64,000 nt of DNA from Eremophila alpestris peregrina (Eukaryota > Chordata > Aves > Passeriformes > Alaudidae): positions 2,382,085 to 2,446,084 of the forward strand of contig WMCF01000056.1 of assembly GCA_009792885.1 (NCBI GenBank). Direction: 5' to 3'. Shown in pieces: positions 23,911-36,981 of this stretch. The notes beneath the pieces are model-generated. The model made no database searches and had not been told where the DNA came from. It saw nothing but the letters and a program-made list of their open reading frames with translations. The translations under genes were made by a program, and so were the position numbers. Each line of letters begins with the position of its first letter. Position 1 is the first letter of the stretch.

Positions 23911-26900
23911 GGAGTTTCCTCACTGCAGACTTAAAAAAGCTTTTCCCACTGCTTTTTGTTATTCCAGTGTGAGAGCAATGCTCTGTGCTTCCCCATGCTG
24001 GGCTGCTGTTTCTAGAGATTTTGTCAGGTGTTCAGTGGTACTCACTTATATTTTAAATTTCGGGTTCTGTGTGTAGCAGTTATTTCTGCTACAAGGTTTT
24101 GCCTCACAGAAAATATCTGATAAAAATGTGTTTGTGCTTGTATTTCCTAAATCAAGGTGGAAAAAATGCTCTTTAGGGAAGGAAACACTTCTTTGTTGGT
24201 ACCAGCTACTCTTCTTGAAACCTCAGTCATTTCTTTATTCAGAAAGCTTCACTTATCATCTCCTGGTGTGCTTTGCCACTCATTTGGTTATTCTGGGTCA
24301 TTCCTTACCTGGATTGAGCCAGATCCACGGAGCTGGAGCTATTCTCAGGCTTCTCCTGTGGTTTTAAACTTGGTATTGGTGCCTATAAAGCCTTCAGAGG
24401 GTGGCTTTGATATGAGCCTTGCTGAAAGCAGAAGTTAAAGTGAAATGACTCTGTCCTGGAGCCTCAGGCTGTGACAGGGATGGCAGCAATGCCCAGGGGC
24501 AGTAAATCCCCATCTTCTCTCTTTCTGATTTCCACAAGGCCCCTGTGTGCTCTGGGCTCTGGTGCAGTGGGATGATGTGAGTTTATGAGATTCTGTTTTC
24601 ATGCTGCCATGAGTATTTCATGAAGGTTTTGCTGTTCTGAGCCTGCCTGGCCTCCTCCAGCAGCCTCTGGCTGTGCCTGGGGTTCCCAGTTCACCTGCAC
24701 TGGTGAAATGGGGACAAGGCAAAAATGGGCAGAGGGTGAGGCTGTCCTTTGCAGAATCTTTTCCTACAGCTGTGGCTGAGTAATGACTCATTTTTCATTG
24801 TATGGGTTTGCTTTGATGCACAAAGAGAAGACCTGGGCTTGTTTGATCTGAAAAGCTCTTCTTGCTTTATTCAGAAGTATCTAAAAATGCAGCAAACTTC
24901 AGCACAGGAACTTTTATGTAAGAATCTTCTAGTCCTTAAGATTGCTTATATCTTGCAAAATTCCCCATGGTGTTTGTTTAATTTTTCCTCTCTCTGTAAC
25001 ACCACAAAAGAAATAGTGTAAAAGAAGTGAGGGACATAGAGAAATAAATGGTGAGCAATCTGCTGACCCAATAAAGGGGGAAACAGATGAAGGCAAGGAA
25101 AAATAAACATGTGAAGAGACCTGGCAGGAGGAGGTAGAACAAATAGCAGTGGGAATAATTTAATTTGTTTGCAATTTACATTTGCATAATTGTTAGATCC
25201 CAACATTTTGAAAAGAAGTAACATTTAGGCTTTTCAAAATATACAGAAGTTACATTTGAAAAAAAAGCTGTGATTTACAGTGGATCTTGAGACTTTGATT
25301 CTACCAAGCCCTTTGAGAACTTTATATTTAACCAGCTGCTCTCTCAAATCCTCTTGTATGGGCTTTTTGGAGTGGTGTGTGTCAGAAGTGCCACTGCACT
25401 CAGCAAAACACAGCAGCCTGAGAATCATCAGTGCAATGATAAATAAATAAAGGGAGTGATAGTTTTACCCACAAGTTAATTTTTTTTCTTTTTTCCTTTC
25501 TTGCTCCTCTAAGTTGAATCCAAATTCTGAGTAATTGCTTGTTGTTGTTGTTAATATTTTCAGGGTAATTGCCTAAGTGTAGCTGTTTTCCTGCAGTTAA
25601 TTCCATTTTTCCTTGAAAATGAAGTATTTGTGTGTGGAGAGAATTCTTGTCAGAATGGAAAAGCTATTGCTATTTAAAGCCGGAAATAATTAAAGGAATA
25701 TGAGCAGGCATTGTCTTTAATTCCAAGTGTTGCAATAAAAGAGCATTGTTAAGAGTTTATACTCATGTTCATTGTGTTCATCATTATCCTTTATTAAAAT
25801 GTTGAGGTTTGCCTTGTTACAGCAGTTGCACTATGATGGAAAAAGCCCTGTCTGTGATTTAAGAACAGTGCTGATGTGATGTGGCTGAGGAGTTGAGATA
25901 TAGTTTTGCTCTTTAAAACTTTTTTTGGTAGGGTGGGTTTTGGTTTGGAGGGTTTTTTTTATTTTTATTTTTTTTCTCCTTTAAGAATCAGTGGAAAACC
26001 AAGCAGCTGTTCTCCACTTGGTGCTGTGCTTGAGCATCTGAAACCTTTTAGAGCAAAGCCAGTCAAAGTTTCCAGCATATTGTAAACATTCCCTAACCCT
26101 CACTCTAGGGGCCACAACGTGGAGCATGAACAGAGGGCTCAAAAATGTGGTAGCTTTGTTTAATAGTCTCACTTAAAAGCAAAAATAAAGTGTTCTATTA
26201 ACTATTTACAGCCTTTCATTTTCTTTCCCCCCATTTCTCTGGAGACCTACTGGCAATAATGAAATATGTATTGAAAGGAAGGATCCAGTTGTGCAAAAAA
26301 AAAAAAAAACAAAGTAGCAGTTGATTTTTAATCCTTGGCTCTGGGACTGTTACGTCCCTCAAGATGGTGATAGAGATATCACATGACATCTTTTTAGTGA
26401 TAACAGCTATGAAACTGGTTTAATATGGCACACAGCATATGAAATGAAAAGTATTGCCTTGTGAGGTGAAGAGCATTGCTGGATCCTGCTGTAGCATTTC
26501 ATTAATGGCTGTGAATTGCTGTTCTAATAATTAATGCAATTAAGGATAATCATGGTCACAATGAATAAATGAATATACAAATAATTGTCACTAATGGCAG
26601 AATTGTTCCCTTGTTACTCCAAAGGCTTCCCTCTCACATCTGTGTATTTTTCAGATTCCTTACTCCTTTTCTTATTTCAAGATTTTACAATGCCCAAAAC
26701 ATTGATGAAATGAGGAAAGCCTTCAGTTGGCTGAAGAAAGTTGTACAGATGATTGAATTCAATTATGATTGTTAAAAAGCATGAAGTGTTTCAGGCCATC
26801 ACCTCCCTTGGGTCACTTAGAAACCATCTACAAAACAGTGCAAGGAAAAACTTTGTTCCTTGTTGTTGCTCGATGATTGTGATCACTCTACTTCAGTTAC

Positions 26901-29900
26901 ATTTAATAATCTTAATTTTGCTTCTTTTTATGTACTTTGTACAACTTTCCTTCAGCTTTGGCAACAATACAACCAACCTTCATGGAGGAGTTGAAGTTGG
27001 TAATTCAAACAGTACTTTTAAGGAAAATAAAATTGTGTCAATCCATGTCCTCTTGGAAAGAAGAAATCAATGAGCCAAGTAGACACTCATTGTTCCCCAG
27101 AATTAAATATCTTTATTATCTACTACAACATGAATATTATTACTCTGAATCCTGAATTAACCAATTATTTTAACCATAAAAATAGTTACCTTAATTCAGT
27201 AGAATGACAGGATGAATTCTGAGCCCTTGTACCTCCTTAACAAGTCTTAATCCTGGCAGTTCATCCTCAGCATCTTTGGTTTGCCAACCACTGTTGGCTC
27301 TGTCACTCTTCACACACCCTGGGCTGTGCTTTGTTAGTGTTAAGTGATTCTCCTTGCCTGGCTCTGTCCTGTGCCTGCTGATTTCTCACATAGTTTGTCC
27401 TTGGATGGTTTATTTTATTCTCCCCCCAGCCCTCAGTGCCACAGCGCTGTTCTCTGATCTCCATCTTGGCCTCCTCTGCTCCTCTTCTTTGGGTACCTCA
27501 TGAATCTCTTTGCTGTCTGTGCTGGCTTTCTGGGCCACCTTTTAATTACAGACTTGTCTCCCCTTTTCTAAGCCATTATCTACACCTGTCTCTCTGATTC
27601 TCCCCTCTGTGTTGTCCTTGCTGAGGTTTAGCTGTGGTCTCAGCATGGGAAAGCCGTGACTATTTAATCTGTGTTCTAATCCTCCTCCCCTGATAACTGA
27701 GCCCCTGTGCTCTTTCACAGAAGTGGTGGATCTAAATCTCAGAGACAGTTTCTGCAGTCTGGAGCAAAATTAGCAAGTTTTCCTTTCCAGCCACATTTAC
27801 AACACTTGCTCAGGCTTTTATCCCACATCACATTCATCACTTGGCAGTTGCTGTTTTATTCTGTTTGCACAGCACCTAGCACAACAGTGACCTGTCATTA
27901 TTGTAATGAGAAATAGTTATAATAATTATTAGTGTGTTTAACCAATGTCTACTTAATTTGTGAGCCATTAATTTTGAATGTAATGCATTATTCTTATTTC
28001 AGTGTGATCCTGCACACGTGGAGTATTATTTGCTCTGAATTCATTAATGGCTTTAAGGAGTGATTTAGTTTGTTAATGTTATGATGTATTTAAAACATAA
28101 GTACATAGTTTAAAACAATAATTGTATTGTAAGTATCTTCCACTGTTGGAGCTTACTGAAGGAATGCAGACCAGCTTTTTGATGTTAACATCTCAAATTA
28201 TGCAAACTGTAAACAATTTATAAGTGGATTTGTGCTTTTTCTCATAAAGACAAGCTCATCTTATTCTTAGAATTGGGGAGCACTTTATATTTATTTCTTG
28301 GCTTTATATTTTTGGCTTTAATTCTTTGAAATGATGAAACAAGTTAGAATGCTTTCTAACAACTCCGAAATATTAAAGTGCCCAGGGACAGGATAAGGAT
28401 GATGTTTTGAAGGCAATAAATATTTCAGCTTCACATTTCAGTCTTTCTTCTTTGCTCCTTTGATCTGGCTTTGGTTTAGTTATCATTCCGCTTGAATGAC
28501 TTCACACTGTCTCTCTTCCTCTCCACACCAAAAAGGAGCAGTGTTCTGCACAGATTCCATATGTTTGGGGTGGCAGGGTGGGAGAGCCCTGGCTGTTTGT
28601 GGGATCCCCAGCCCGTGCCCAGGGATGCTGCAGCCACAGCTGGGATGGGGCAGTCAGGCCCAGAGCTCACTGTGTGTTAAAAACAGAGCAACATTGATTT
28701 GTGTGTATTTCACAGATTCAGCATTACTGCTGAAGCATTGTTCTGTAACAATTAACCCCTTCTTTTACACAAATGTGGGATTTTAGGCCTGGATACATTA
28801 TTTATGTAGTGGAATATCTGCATGCTAGAGGTTAGGTCAGAAGGGGAGATGCAGGCAGTGGTTTTTACTGTTTGTGGCACTGCAAAGTGGTAGCATGGGT
28901 CTTATATTTGGCCATATATTTAATTAATAATTAAACTGCTGTAAATTTGTGGAGTCCTGGCAGTACCTGGAGCATCTCCATTTGAGGGACTCTCTGGGAT
29001 CAGGAGCAGGATCATGGGTCTGCCTAAATTTCCCTGTGTAAAGTCAAATATATGTGTCTGTACACTGCATGAGTCCTCATATCTAAGACACTGAAGATAC
29101 TAAGGTGGAATTCCTGAATTTTGGTTTGCATGGGAAGTTTGGGTATGTTTTGATGTTTTGTGTTTTCAGCTACACAATTTGCTGTATATTATGTAAGAAA
29201 TTGTGCTCCCCTTTGGAAATGTGTTTATATAGGGGTTTTTTTAAGGGTTTTTTGAATCTGAATTAATTATATAAATGTTGATAACTGATTTTGTTTCAGC
29301 ACATATTAGTTAGAGTCAGTTTTTTGTTATTTTTTGTGCCATTAAATAAAAAAGGAAGGCTGTGTAGAAACAATATCCTTCTTCAGCTGACTTCCAGCAA
29401 GTGAATAGTTTGCAGTTTGGTGGTGAGCAAAGCAATTTTCCCTCAGAAGTAGTAAAATTTAGGAAAGGGAGGAAAGAATGGGCAGAGACTTGTGTGAGTG
29501 CAGCAAATCTGAATACACAGGATTAGAGTATGTGTAGTGTGGGAATGGCAGGACAGCCTGGCCTTTCCCAGCAGGATCTCAGCAGCATCAGGCTCAGCCA
29601 TGACTCTGCTTTTCCCATACCTCAGCCTTCTCTCAGTCATATGATTTAGTTTTTAGTAGCCCTGGGAGAAGTGGGGAGTTGGACTCAGCATGGGTCCAAC
29701 TGGAGATAATCTGGGATTCTGGGATTCATTTTTATCTCCAGGCATAAACCCACAGTCATATCATCCTGGGAGAGACTTAGACAAGGAATGGAGCCTCTCC
29801 CTCTTGTGGAGTCCATCAGAATTTAAGTTTATTCAGTGGCAAAATACATCCTTACAGAAATTCCTTGCTCTGCTTCTGTTCTCCAGGGCAGCTGGGATTC

Positions 29901-32900
29901 AATGGGCTGTGCTGCCAGCAGGTTTTGGAAACCTGGAGGAGGATTTGCCTGTTTGTGAATTAAAGCCTGGTATAATTTTATAAGAAAACATGAGGAGTTT
30001 CACAGTCTATTACTGTTTTCCATGTCACTGAAGAGCTCTCTAAACAACCCACAGGGAGCTTGGGTGTGGATTTGCTCCTGGGATGTGAAACTCTCTGTCC
30101 TGAGGGGTGCATGTGCTCAGTGTGTGCTGGCACTTTAGAGGGTTTTAATTTGTTTAATTTGATGAGGCTGAGACCCAGCCAGGTGCATCTCCTGCTCCTT
30201 GTGCTGTTGGTGAGCCCTTGCTATTGTTCAGGGAATGGTGGTGCTGATTCATCCAACATTTGCTGGGACGTCCCAAATTTAATTAACCTTTCCTGTTACC
30301 CCCTGATTTGCCCTGTGTTTTGTTAGTGCAGTGCTGTAAAGTCTCCCTGGAAGACATTTTACAGAGCAAGACAAATATTTATGATTAAGCATGAAGAGGT
30401 AGCACGTCAGATGTTTGTATTTCCCATTTATCAGTGCACTTCAGGGTGCTGATTTCTGAAATTGAAATTCTGGACTTCACAGTCAACTTTCCCTGAGCTG
30501 GTTTGTGCCATGTCAGACTCCTAATTCCGTTGCCATGTCCTTTATACACTGAAACAAAAGGAATTTGCTGCTTTTTAAATTGGGGGCATAGAGTAAATTC
30601 ACCCTGGTTTTATATTCAGGCTGGCTGAGCTGTAGGGGATTTAAGGGATGTAATTGTATTGTATTGGGCCCCACAACTAGTCCAACTGAAAAAAATAATC
30701 TTCAAAGTGAATATTTTAGTGCTTCATGCAAGGCACATTGCTCTGTGTCTTGGGAAAGAAAGTGAAGCTTTTCTTATATTTGTGAACCGAGGGCCATTGT
30801 TGTACAGGTTTTCTGAGCTTCTGTACAGATCTGACCTGCACAAAAAATAGAGAGAGCTGGCTCCCACATCCTTAAAAATGAAGTTTTTTTCCTGCTTATA
30901 ATGAGATGTTGCATTTATTCATGGGATTAAGTCCTTAAAAGAAAGGAAGGTGCATAAAACCACATTCTTAGAAGTTTACATCATAATATTTCAAAATAAA
31001 AATATCTTCCTAAGGAAGAAGATGCATAAATTTGGAGCCTCACTAAGAGCACAAGGACTGATATGTTCTCTTTTTTTGTTTGGATTTGTTGTGTGTCCAT
31101 CTGACTGGACCAAAGCTGCTGTCCCATTGTCTTGTGACACTTGGCAGTGTGTTTGAATAAGCTTTGATTTTTGGTTTTGCTTCCAGTGTGGAGTGGAATT
31201 ATTATTATTATCTATATTATTATAGATGTGTTTTGCAAGGAGAGAGATTTGTTATCCAGGGCCCATTGCTGAATTACGGATTTTTGGGAGGAGAACTGGA
31301 CATTTTCCCCTCCCCATGGTCTCTCCAAGGTAACAAATGTGGGCAGATCTCTTACATATTCTTCTTTCTGAGGTAGATTTTGTTGTGGGAGAGGGGAGTG
31401 ATGTGCTTAATGTAATCCAGTGTCAAACAGCTGTAAAATGAAAAATGTCTGTATTCAGCAGCTCCCTGGAATGTGGGATTTGGGGGATAACTGGGCCAAA
31501 CAGCAGATGGATAAGTGACCCATCAGACAGTTTGATGTTCTGGAGGTGTCATTGGTGTGCCCAGTCTGAGGAATGGTGGATGAGTTTTGTACTTGCAATT
31601 TGGATCTTTTGGATCCTCTGCAGGAGGAATTTAAACCCTAAATGGTATTTTGCCATTTGAGTTTAGATGGAGAAAGACATGTTGATTTTGGTAGTGCTGG
31701 TTTTTTGCTGTGTAATTTTTATTGTCTCATAAATGAGGGGGGAATGTGGTGGCTTAAATTAACACAGATGTGCTTCCCCCTGAAAGGAGTGTAGGAAATG
31801 GAATCAATGTAGAAATAAAGCATATATGGAGGGGTGATGGCTGCTCTGTAGCAAATTTGAAGATAATTTGCACAGGTCTTCTAAGAGCACAAAACTAAAA
31901 CCCCAAAAAACTGATACAGGATTTTGTTCCATTTTCCTCCAGTTTCTGCTGGGGAAGAAAGGTATTTTCTTTTTTATGTAAGGAGAGGAGCAGTCTCCAT
32001 ATTCTCAATTATTCCATCAGCTGTGAGTGAGGCACCAGAATAAAATTATTTTTTTTTAAAATATGCATCATGAAAAAAAACCTCTGGAAGTAAACAGCAA
32101 TGTACTGACTCAGGGCTTGTGGCATTTCTTTGATCTCTTTGCTAATGGAATTACCCTGCTCTCCTGCACTGCAAACAGCCTCTTTGTGAAGATGTAGGAT
32201 TATGTTCTTTGTCCTATTGTCAAAGTCTGGTCTGCAAACCACAGAAGAGGATGTGAATACTGTAACTTTGGGCTTGGCAGCTTCCTGACCTTTCTGAAAG
32301 GCTCTCTCAGTGCTGCAGCAGCTCCTCCAGTGCTGGCAAGGTGACAGACAAGATGAATTAGCTGGGCTTTTCCGTCTCCTATGTGTCAGATTCTTTGTTT
32401 TATATGGAAATAATTTCTGTCAAAATGGGAAATTTATCGTGAGGTACTTCCTCTGCCTGGAAAATGAAAATGTCAGCCCCAGGTCTGTTTGAATGTGTCT
32501 TCTGTTACAAGGCATGGGTGGAGCCAGCTTTGTCCCTCCGTGCCACCAGCGTGTTCTGCAGGGTCTGAACACAAAATCAGGCAGCTCTGCTGGCCTGTGG
32601 GAGTAGGAAAGTGTCACAAAAAGTTAACAAAACCAGTAACAAGTTAATAAAAGTTAGTAACATGTGAGGACTCACATCAAAATTTCTGAAATATTTATAA
32701 GTTACCTGAATTTTTGTCTGTGTTGTGTCAATATGGTGAATGTCTCTATCTTTTCATGTGTGTCTTTTCATATCTGTGAATGTACATAAAATATTACAGA
32801 AACATTACTATTGATCTACCATCCAGTCTGAAGAAACCCAGCCTGATTTCTATAGATGTATCAGATTTAATATGTCAAATAGTGTAGTGTGTTGATATGA

Positions 32901-33309
32901 AATATCTTTGCTCAGAGGTTTAACATCTGTCATTACTGTAAAGGCTGAATAGACATCACAGCATTATGGCTTTAATAGATTAAGAAAGAACCATGTGTCA
33001 TGCACTACCCTGCTTTGCATTTTGATTTATGACAAGCAGGGAATAATCCTGCACCTTGTCTGAGCAAAGATGGCACTGGGATAATTTTCTTGTTTTGTTT
33101 TTGTTTTTTTTTTTGTAAAACTGGAAAGGCAATCATAATAAAAAGAGTTTATTTAAATATTGGAGGTGTTTAATTTAATGAAATCGAATTTGTTGTTTAT
33201 TTATTGCTGCTATTATTAAATTTTATTAATTAGATAAGATTAATAAAAGGTTGTAGAGTGGGTAGAGAGCCATTGAAGTGAGGAGAGGCTTTGAAGGTGG
33301 AGGTTTTGT

Positions 33310-33385
33310 TGTGAGCTGTGGACGCCGTGTTTGGGCGTGTGAAAGCGAAAATAAGCGCGGCCTCGCAGCGCCTTCTTCAAAGCCC
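33310..33385. other. Small CpG-dense patch before exon 10
   Basis: About nine CpG dinucleotides occur in roughly 75 bases (GACGCC, GGGCGTG, AGCGCGG, CTCGCAGCGCC) inside a CpG-poor, AT-rich intron, ending about 150 bases before exon 10. It is too short for a standard CpG island. It could be a small regulatory element protected from methylation, or chance. Confidence 0.5.
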
Positions 33386-33534
33386 TGCCAAGGGAAGTTG
33401 GGCAGAAGCTGGGACAGGAAATTGAAATCTGAATACTATTTTAAACGGATCGGGTTAAAGGCCTCTCTTTTACACCAGCACACTTGTTCTTTTATTTGAT
33501 ACTTGAACTCTGAAAATTTTCTGTGACTTTCTAG

Positions 33535-33670
33535 GGAGAAGGAGGAGCAGCTGAGGCGGGTGACGGAGGTACAGAGGCTGCAGGCCCAGCAGGCAGGCGC
33601 TGCCCTGGAGGAGTTTAAGCGGCAGGTGGAGCTGAACTCAGAGAAAGACTGTGCTGAAATGAAACAGCGG
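33535..33670 (+). CDS. CEP112: CEP112 exon 10 of window (46 codons with split first codon)
   Basis: With AA from exon 9 it encodes KEKEEQLRRVTEVQRLQAQQ and ends EKDCAEMKQR. This is one of the best-conserved segments: VTEVQRLQAQQA and ALEEFKRQVELNSEK match human CEP112 from memory. Acceptor is CTTTCTAG and donor is CGG|GTGAGG. It enters in phase 2 and leaves in phase 0, so it is frame-linked with exon 9. Residues 319-364. Confidence 0.97.
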
Positions 33671-35164
33671 GTGAGGAGGTCACAATGCCAGCCTTTCTGA
33701 AACTCTGGCGCAGTGGGATAGCGGATTCTGATCTTATAATGCCAGAAACATGCTCCACTTGAGAGTGCCACATCAAAATCTTTCGCAATGTAGTGTCTTT
33801 GCAGCGAGTCAGAAAAGGGATGGTGGCGGGTGTTTCATCTTTCTGACAAAGCCGGAATTGTCATTGTCACAAAGATATCTGCAGTTGTGATACTGATTAG
33901 GGATTTTTCAGGAGTGAGAGTATAAAGTGTTAGTTTATACACCCTATGGAACAACGCTTGTCATTTCCCACTTAAATGGGGCTCTTCCTACTCTTTTCCC
34001 TGCGACTCTGTCTTCCATTAATGAGCTCCTGTAATCAGTGTGAGCCCAAACAGGGGCACAGCCATGGTGGCTGCTGGCAGTCGTGTGCAGAGGATGGAAA
34101 AATCCACTTTTCTGTCCCTGAAAAGAAGGGATTTTAGTGGCTTAAATTTCTTGTGGAGCAAACAGTAGTTAAACCATTCTCCTGGGAGTTTATAAAAGCA
34201 GCCCAAGGAGTGAAATGAGGAGCAAGCAATAGGTGATCAAGAAGAGGGGGAGAGAAGGGATATTTCCTTAACTCCTTGTGTGGCTGAGATCTCCAGACTG
34301 AACTCCAGGTTGTAATTCTGGATTAGAGGTTCCAACCTCACCTGCCCTGACCCAACCTTGCTGCTGACAGGAGGGTGCTGCAGGCTGGGACTGGAATGGG
34401 TGGCTGGGGGTGCTGCCTTAGGACTGAGGAAATTCCCTTTTTGTTGTTCTCAAAGTTTGATGAAAATCTTCAATGCTGATATTTTTAAGACCCACACAGA
34501 CGGCGAATAATAGAATTTGGAAATTTTAAAAAAAGCAAGAACAAACTTATAAAAGCAAGATGTGTTCAGCAAACCAGACCCACAAGGGCAACACAACAAA
34601 TCCTACAAATGTATTCTGACATTTTCTGTACTGCATGACACTCCTGCAATTTATTCATGATGACTTAAAATAATATCCTAATTCTGCTCCAAAAGGGATG
34701 TTGTCTAATTCTAGAAAGGCTAATAATAGCTTCATTCACTTAAAAAACCTTCAAAGCAAAGAAAACCAATCCAAAACATAAGTGCAAAAGCAATTTGGAA
34801 AACATACCCATTATTTAAAATGTCAGTAAATTTCTTTCAGAATATTGCTGCATTCTGGGAAATTTTGAAAATCAATTTTGCTGTACTCCATGAATCAGCC
34901 AGAGGTTTGCTCTTTCCCTACTTGGGTGCTAAAATCTAGAAATACTAGATTATATTGTACAGTTGAATGGTTCTATTCTACAGGAACCAGGGTCCAAGGA
35001 AATACATCTAAAGAACACTGCTGAAGCTCTCCCTTTGTGGCTTTGGCCTTTCTCATTCCTCTGCATCCACATACTCTTAGATAAATCCCCCAGCACACTG
35101 GAACACTCTGGAAAATTCTATGTTTTGTGGTGAGGTAGGACACACTACTTACAAAACAACTGCA

Positions 35165-35178
35165 GTAGCCATAGCAAC
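35165..35178 (+). promoter_or_regulatory. RFX X-box-like motif
   Basis: GTAGCCATAGCAAC fits the X-box consensus GTNRCC-N2-RGYAAC at every defined position. RFX factors bind such inverted half-sites in ciliary and centrosomal genes. Here the motif is deep in an intron with no other promoter feature around it, so function is only inferred. A match by chance in 64 kb is possible. Confidence 0.4.
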
Positions 35179-36819
35179 ACTGTCCTTTTATCTACATTAG
35201 GAATACTGGGCTTTAAACCCATTTTTGGTGTGAGATAAAGTTAATTATGGAGATGGGTAGGATGGGGGCGTTATCAGTTGTTGCTATCAATATTTGATTC
35301 TTTAGTTTGGCTCTGTGATAATATCATTTATTTTGCCATCTGCTTCCTATTTTGTCAAGCTTGTGATTATTGAGAGTCACCTGATGTCCACTGGTGGGTG
35401 GGTGGCACGTGTTTAACTGCAAGATCTGCATTTTTTCCAGTAGTAACTGAAAAAAAAAAAGAAATAATACACAGATTATGTCATGGTACTGTAGATCTGG
35501 GGCTTCCTGGGTTTGGCAAATAATGATCTAAAGGCTTTGTTACAGTTGTTGGAAATAGATGAATGTGACCTAATGAATAAACTGCAGAATCCAGTGGATT
35601 TAAAGCATCTTTGCATATGTTTTTACTATTTCACTTTTTAGAACATTTTCATTCTCTTAAAAAAAAAAAAAAGCTCCTTTAGTGCAGTAACAAGATCTGT
35701 TATTTTTCTGGGTTTTATTGACCTGAGTAAAATATGGCCATGGACATGCAACTTGAGTAAGTTTGGAGCTGGAAGAAAATTGTTCCTAAAACATTGATTG
35801 CAGTCCCTTTTCTCAATGGCAGATAGTAGCAGTGAGGTTCAGGAGCTGCTTCCTCACTGCTCTCTTTTTCCACTTTCTATTTGGCCAACTGCTCCTACTC
35901 CAGTCCCTTGCTTTCCTGCTGGAGTACTCTGCAATAAAATGCTTTTCCCACTCCGAGTGCTGCCTTTTCTCCTCCTTCCTGGCTGGGGAGTGATGTCCAG
36001 GCCAATTGGCACAGACATCTGTTGAACACTGAGCACTCCCTTAGGCCAGGCAGGATTTTGGCTTGTGGTTCAGAAATCCATGGATTTCTTCTTTTTGTGG
36101 AGCAGATGGGCTTGTGGTCCTCCAAACCCCTCCACCTCTTTTCTCTTTTGAGGGACACAGTTTATTCACTGCTTGTGTTGGGATCTAGATCTAAAAGTCA
36201 TTGATGAGTGTGCACTGCAGCACAGTTACATATATATATTTATATAAATTCCCTTGGAAACGTGCCTGATGTACAGCTAACAGTTGTGCTTTTGATACAA
36301 AAGCCTTTGTTAATTGAGTTGTGAAATTGCTTCCTTGATGCTGCGTGCTGGAATCTGTGGGACTCATTATTCATAGGCGATGACTATCTTCAGAGGACTT
36401 CACTGGCAGCCAAATAATTCTCTTTTAAGTTATTTAAAGTTATTTTCTGATTTAATGTAAACTTGCTTTAAATGTGTAGTTTATGCTCTGACTCGCAGAT
36501 GATTTCCCTTGAATTTCCACAGGCAGTGTATTTTTAAGTGAAATATATTTGAGTCTTAAATATGTCTAGAGAAAATATTCACTTAATTTCGATGGGATAT
36601 GCATCACTGCAGAGTGAAAAACTGAGCCAATCCTTTGTAATTAGGGAGTGGCATAACAGTGATCACTATGTCCTTGAGTAACTAATAATCATGTAGAGAC
36701 TGAAAATTCATTTTCACCGTGTACAAATGGTGTTGTTATCATTCCCAACAAGTGATATTCTCCTCTTTGATGGTTTACAAACAACTGTGGAAATGTCAGA
36801 ACATTTCAAGCTCTGCTTT

Positions 36820-36838
36820 AAAAAAAAAAAAAAAAAAA
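36820..36838. repeat. 19-base poly(A) tract
   Basis: This homopolymer lies within 55 bases of the exon 11 acceptor, just upstream of the pyrimidine tract. It may influence acceptor choice if its length varies. Confidence 0.8.
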
Positions 36839-36873
36839 GAAAAATTAAATATTCCCTTTCTTTTCCCATGTAG

Positions 36874-36981
36874 ATGGCAGAGGTTGAAGCAGATCTAGCC
36901 AGATCAAAATTGCTCCGGGAAAAGCAAGCCCAAGAATTCTCCTGGCAGTTGGATGAGATCAAGAAAAAATATGAACAACAG
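36874..36981 (+). CDS. CEP112: CEP112 exon 11 of window (36 codons)
   Basis: The exon encodes MAEVEADLARSKLLREKQAQ and ends IKKKYEQQ. Human CEP112 has VEADL-RSK-LREKQ and RYEQQ at these places (from memory). Acceptor is TTCCCATGTAG and donor is CAG|GTCAGT. Phase is 0 at both ends, with 108 bases. The first codon is ATG, but the frame continues from exon 10 and the AG acceptor abuts it, so it is an internal Met and not a start. One tryptophan in FSWQLDEI. Residues 365-400. Confidence 0.96.

Larger units (their letters stand above)
19105..33534 (+). other. Large intron between exons 9 and 10 (14.4 kb)
   Basis: This is the largest complete intron in the window. It contains one CR1 3' end (22781-22935, minus), a graded pentanucleotide repeat (23241-23295), two short tandem duplications (21451-21492 and 23874-23910), and a CpG-rich patch just before exon 10 (about 33310-33385). 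I recognise no gene on either strand. Open frames up to about 140 codons occur but look like chance: no homology, and none has a matching splice context. Confidence 0.75.
33671..36873 (+). other. Intron between exons 10 and 11
   Basis: The intron is 3203 bases long. No gene or interspersed repeat was recognised. It contains a perfect RFX X-box consensus match at 35165-35178 and a 19-base A run at 36820-36838, about 35 bases before the acceptor of exon 11. Confidence 0.75.

Noticed and set aside
36874..36876. ATG at the first codon of exon 11 as a translation start
   Set aside because: A strong acceptor (CCATGTAG) directly precedes it, the phase continues from exon 10, and human CEP112 continues through this point.
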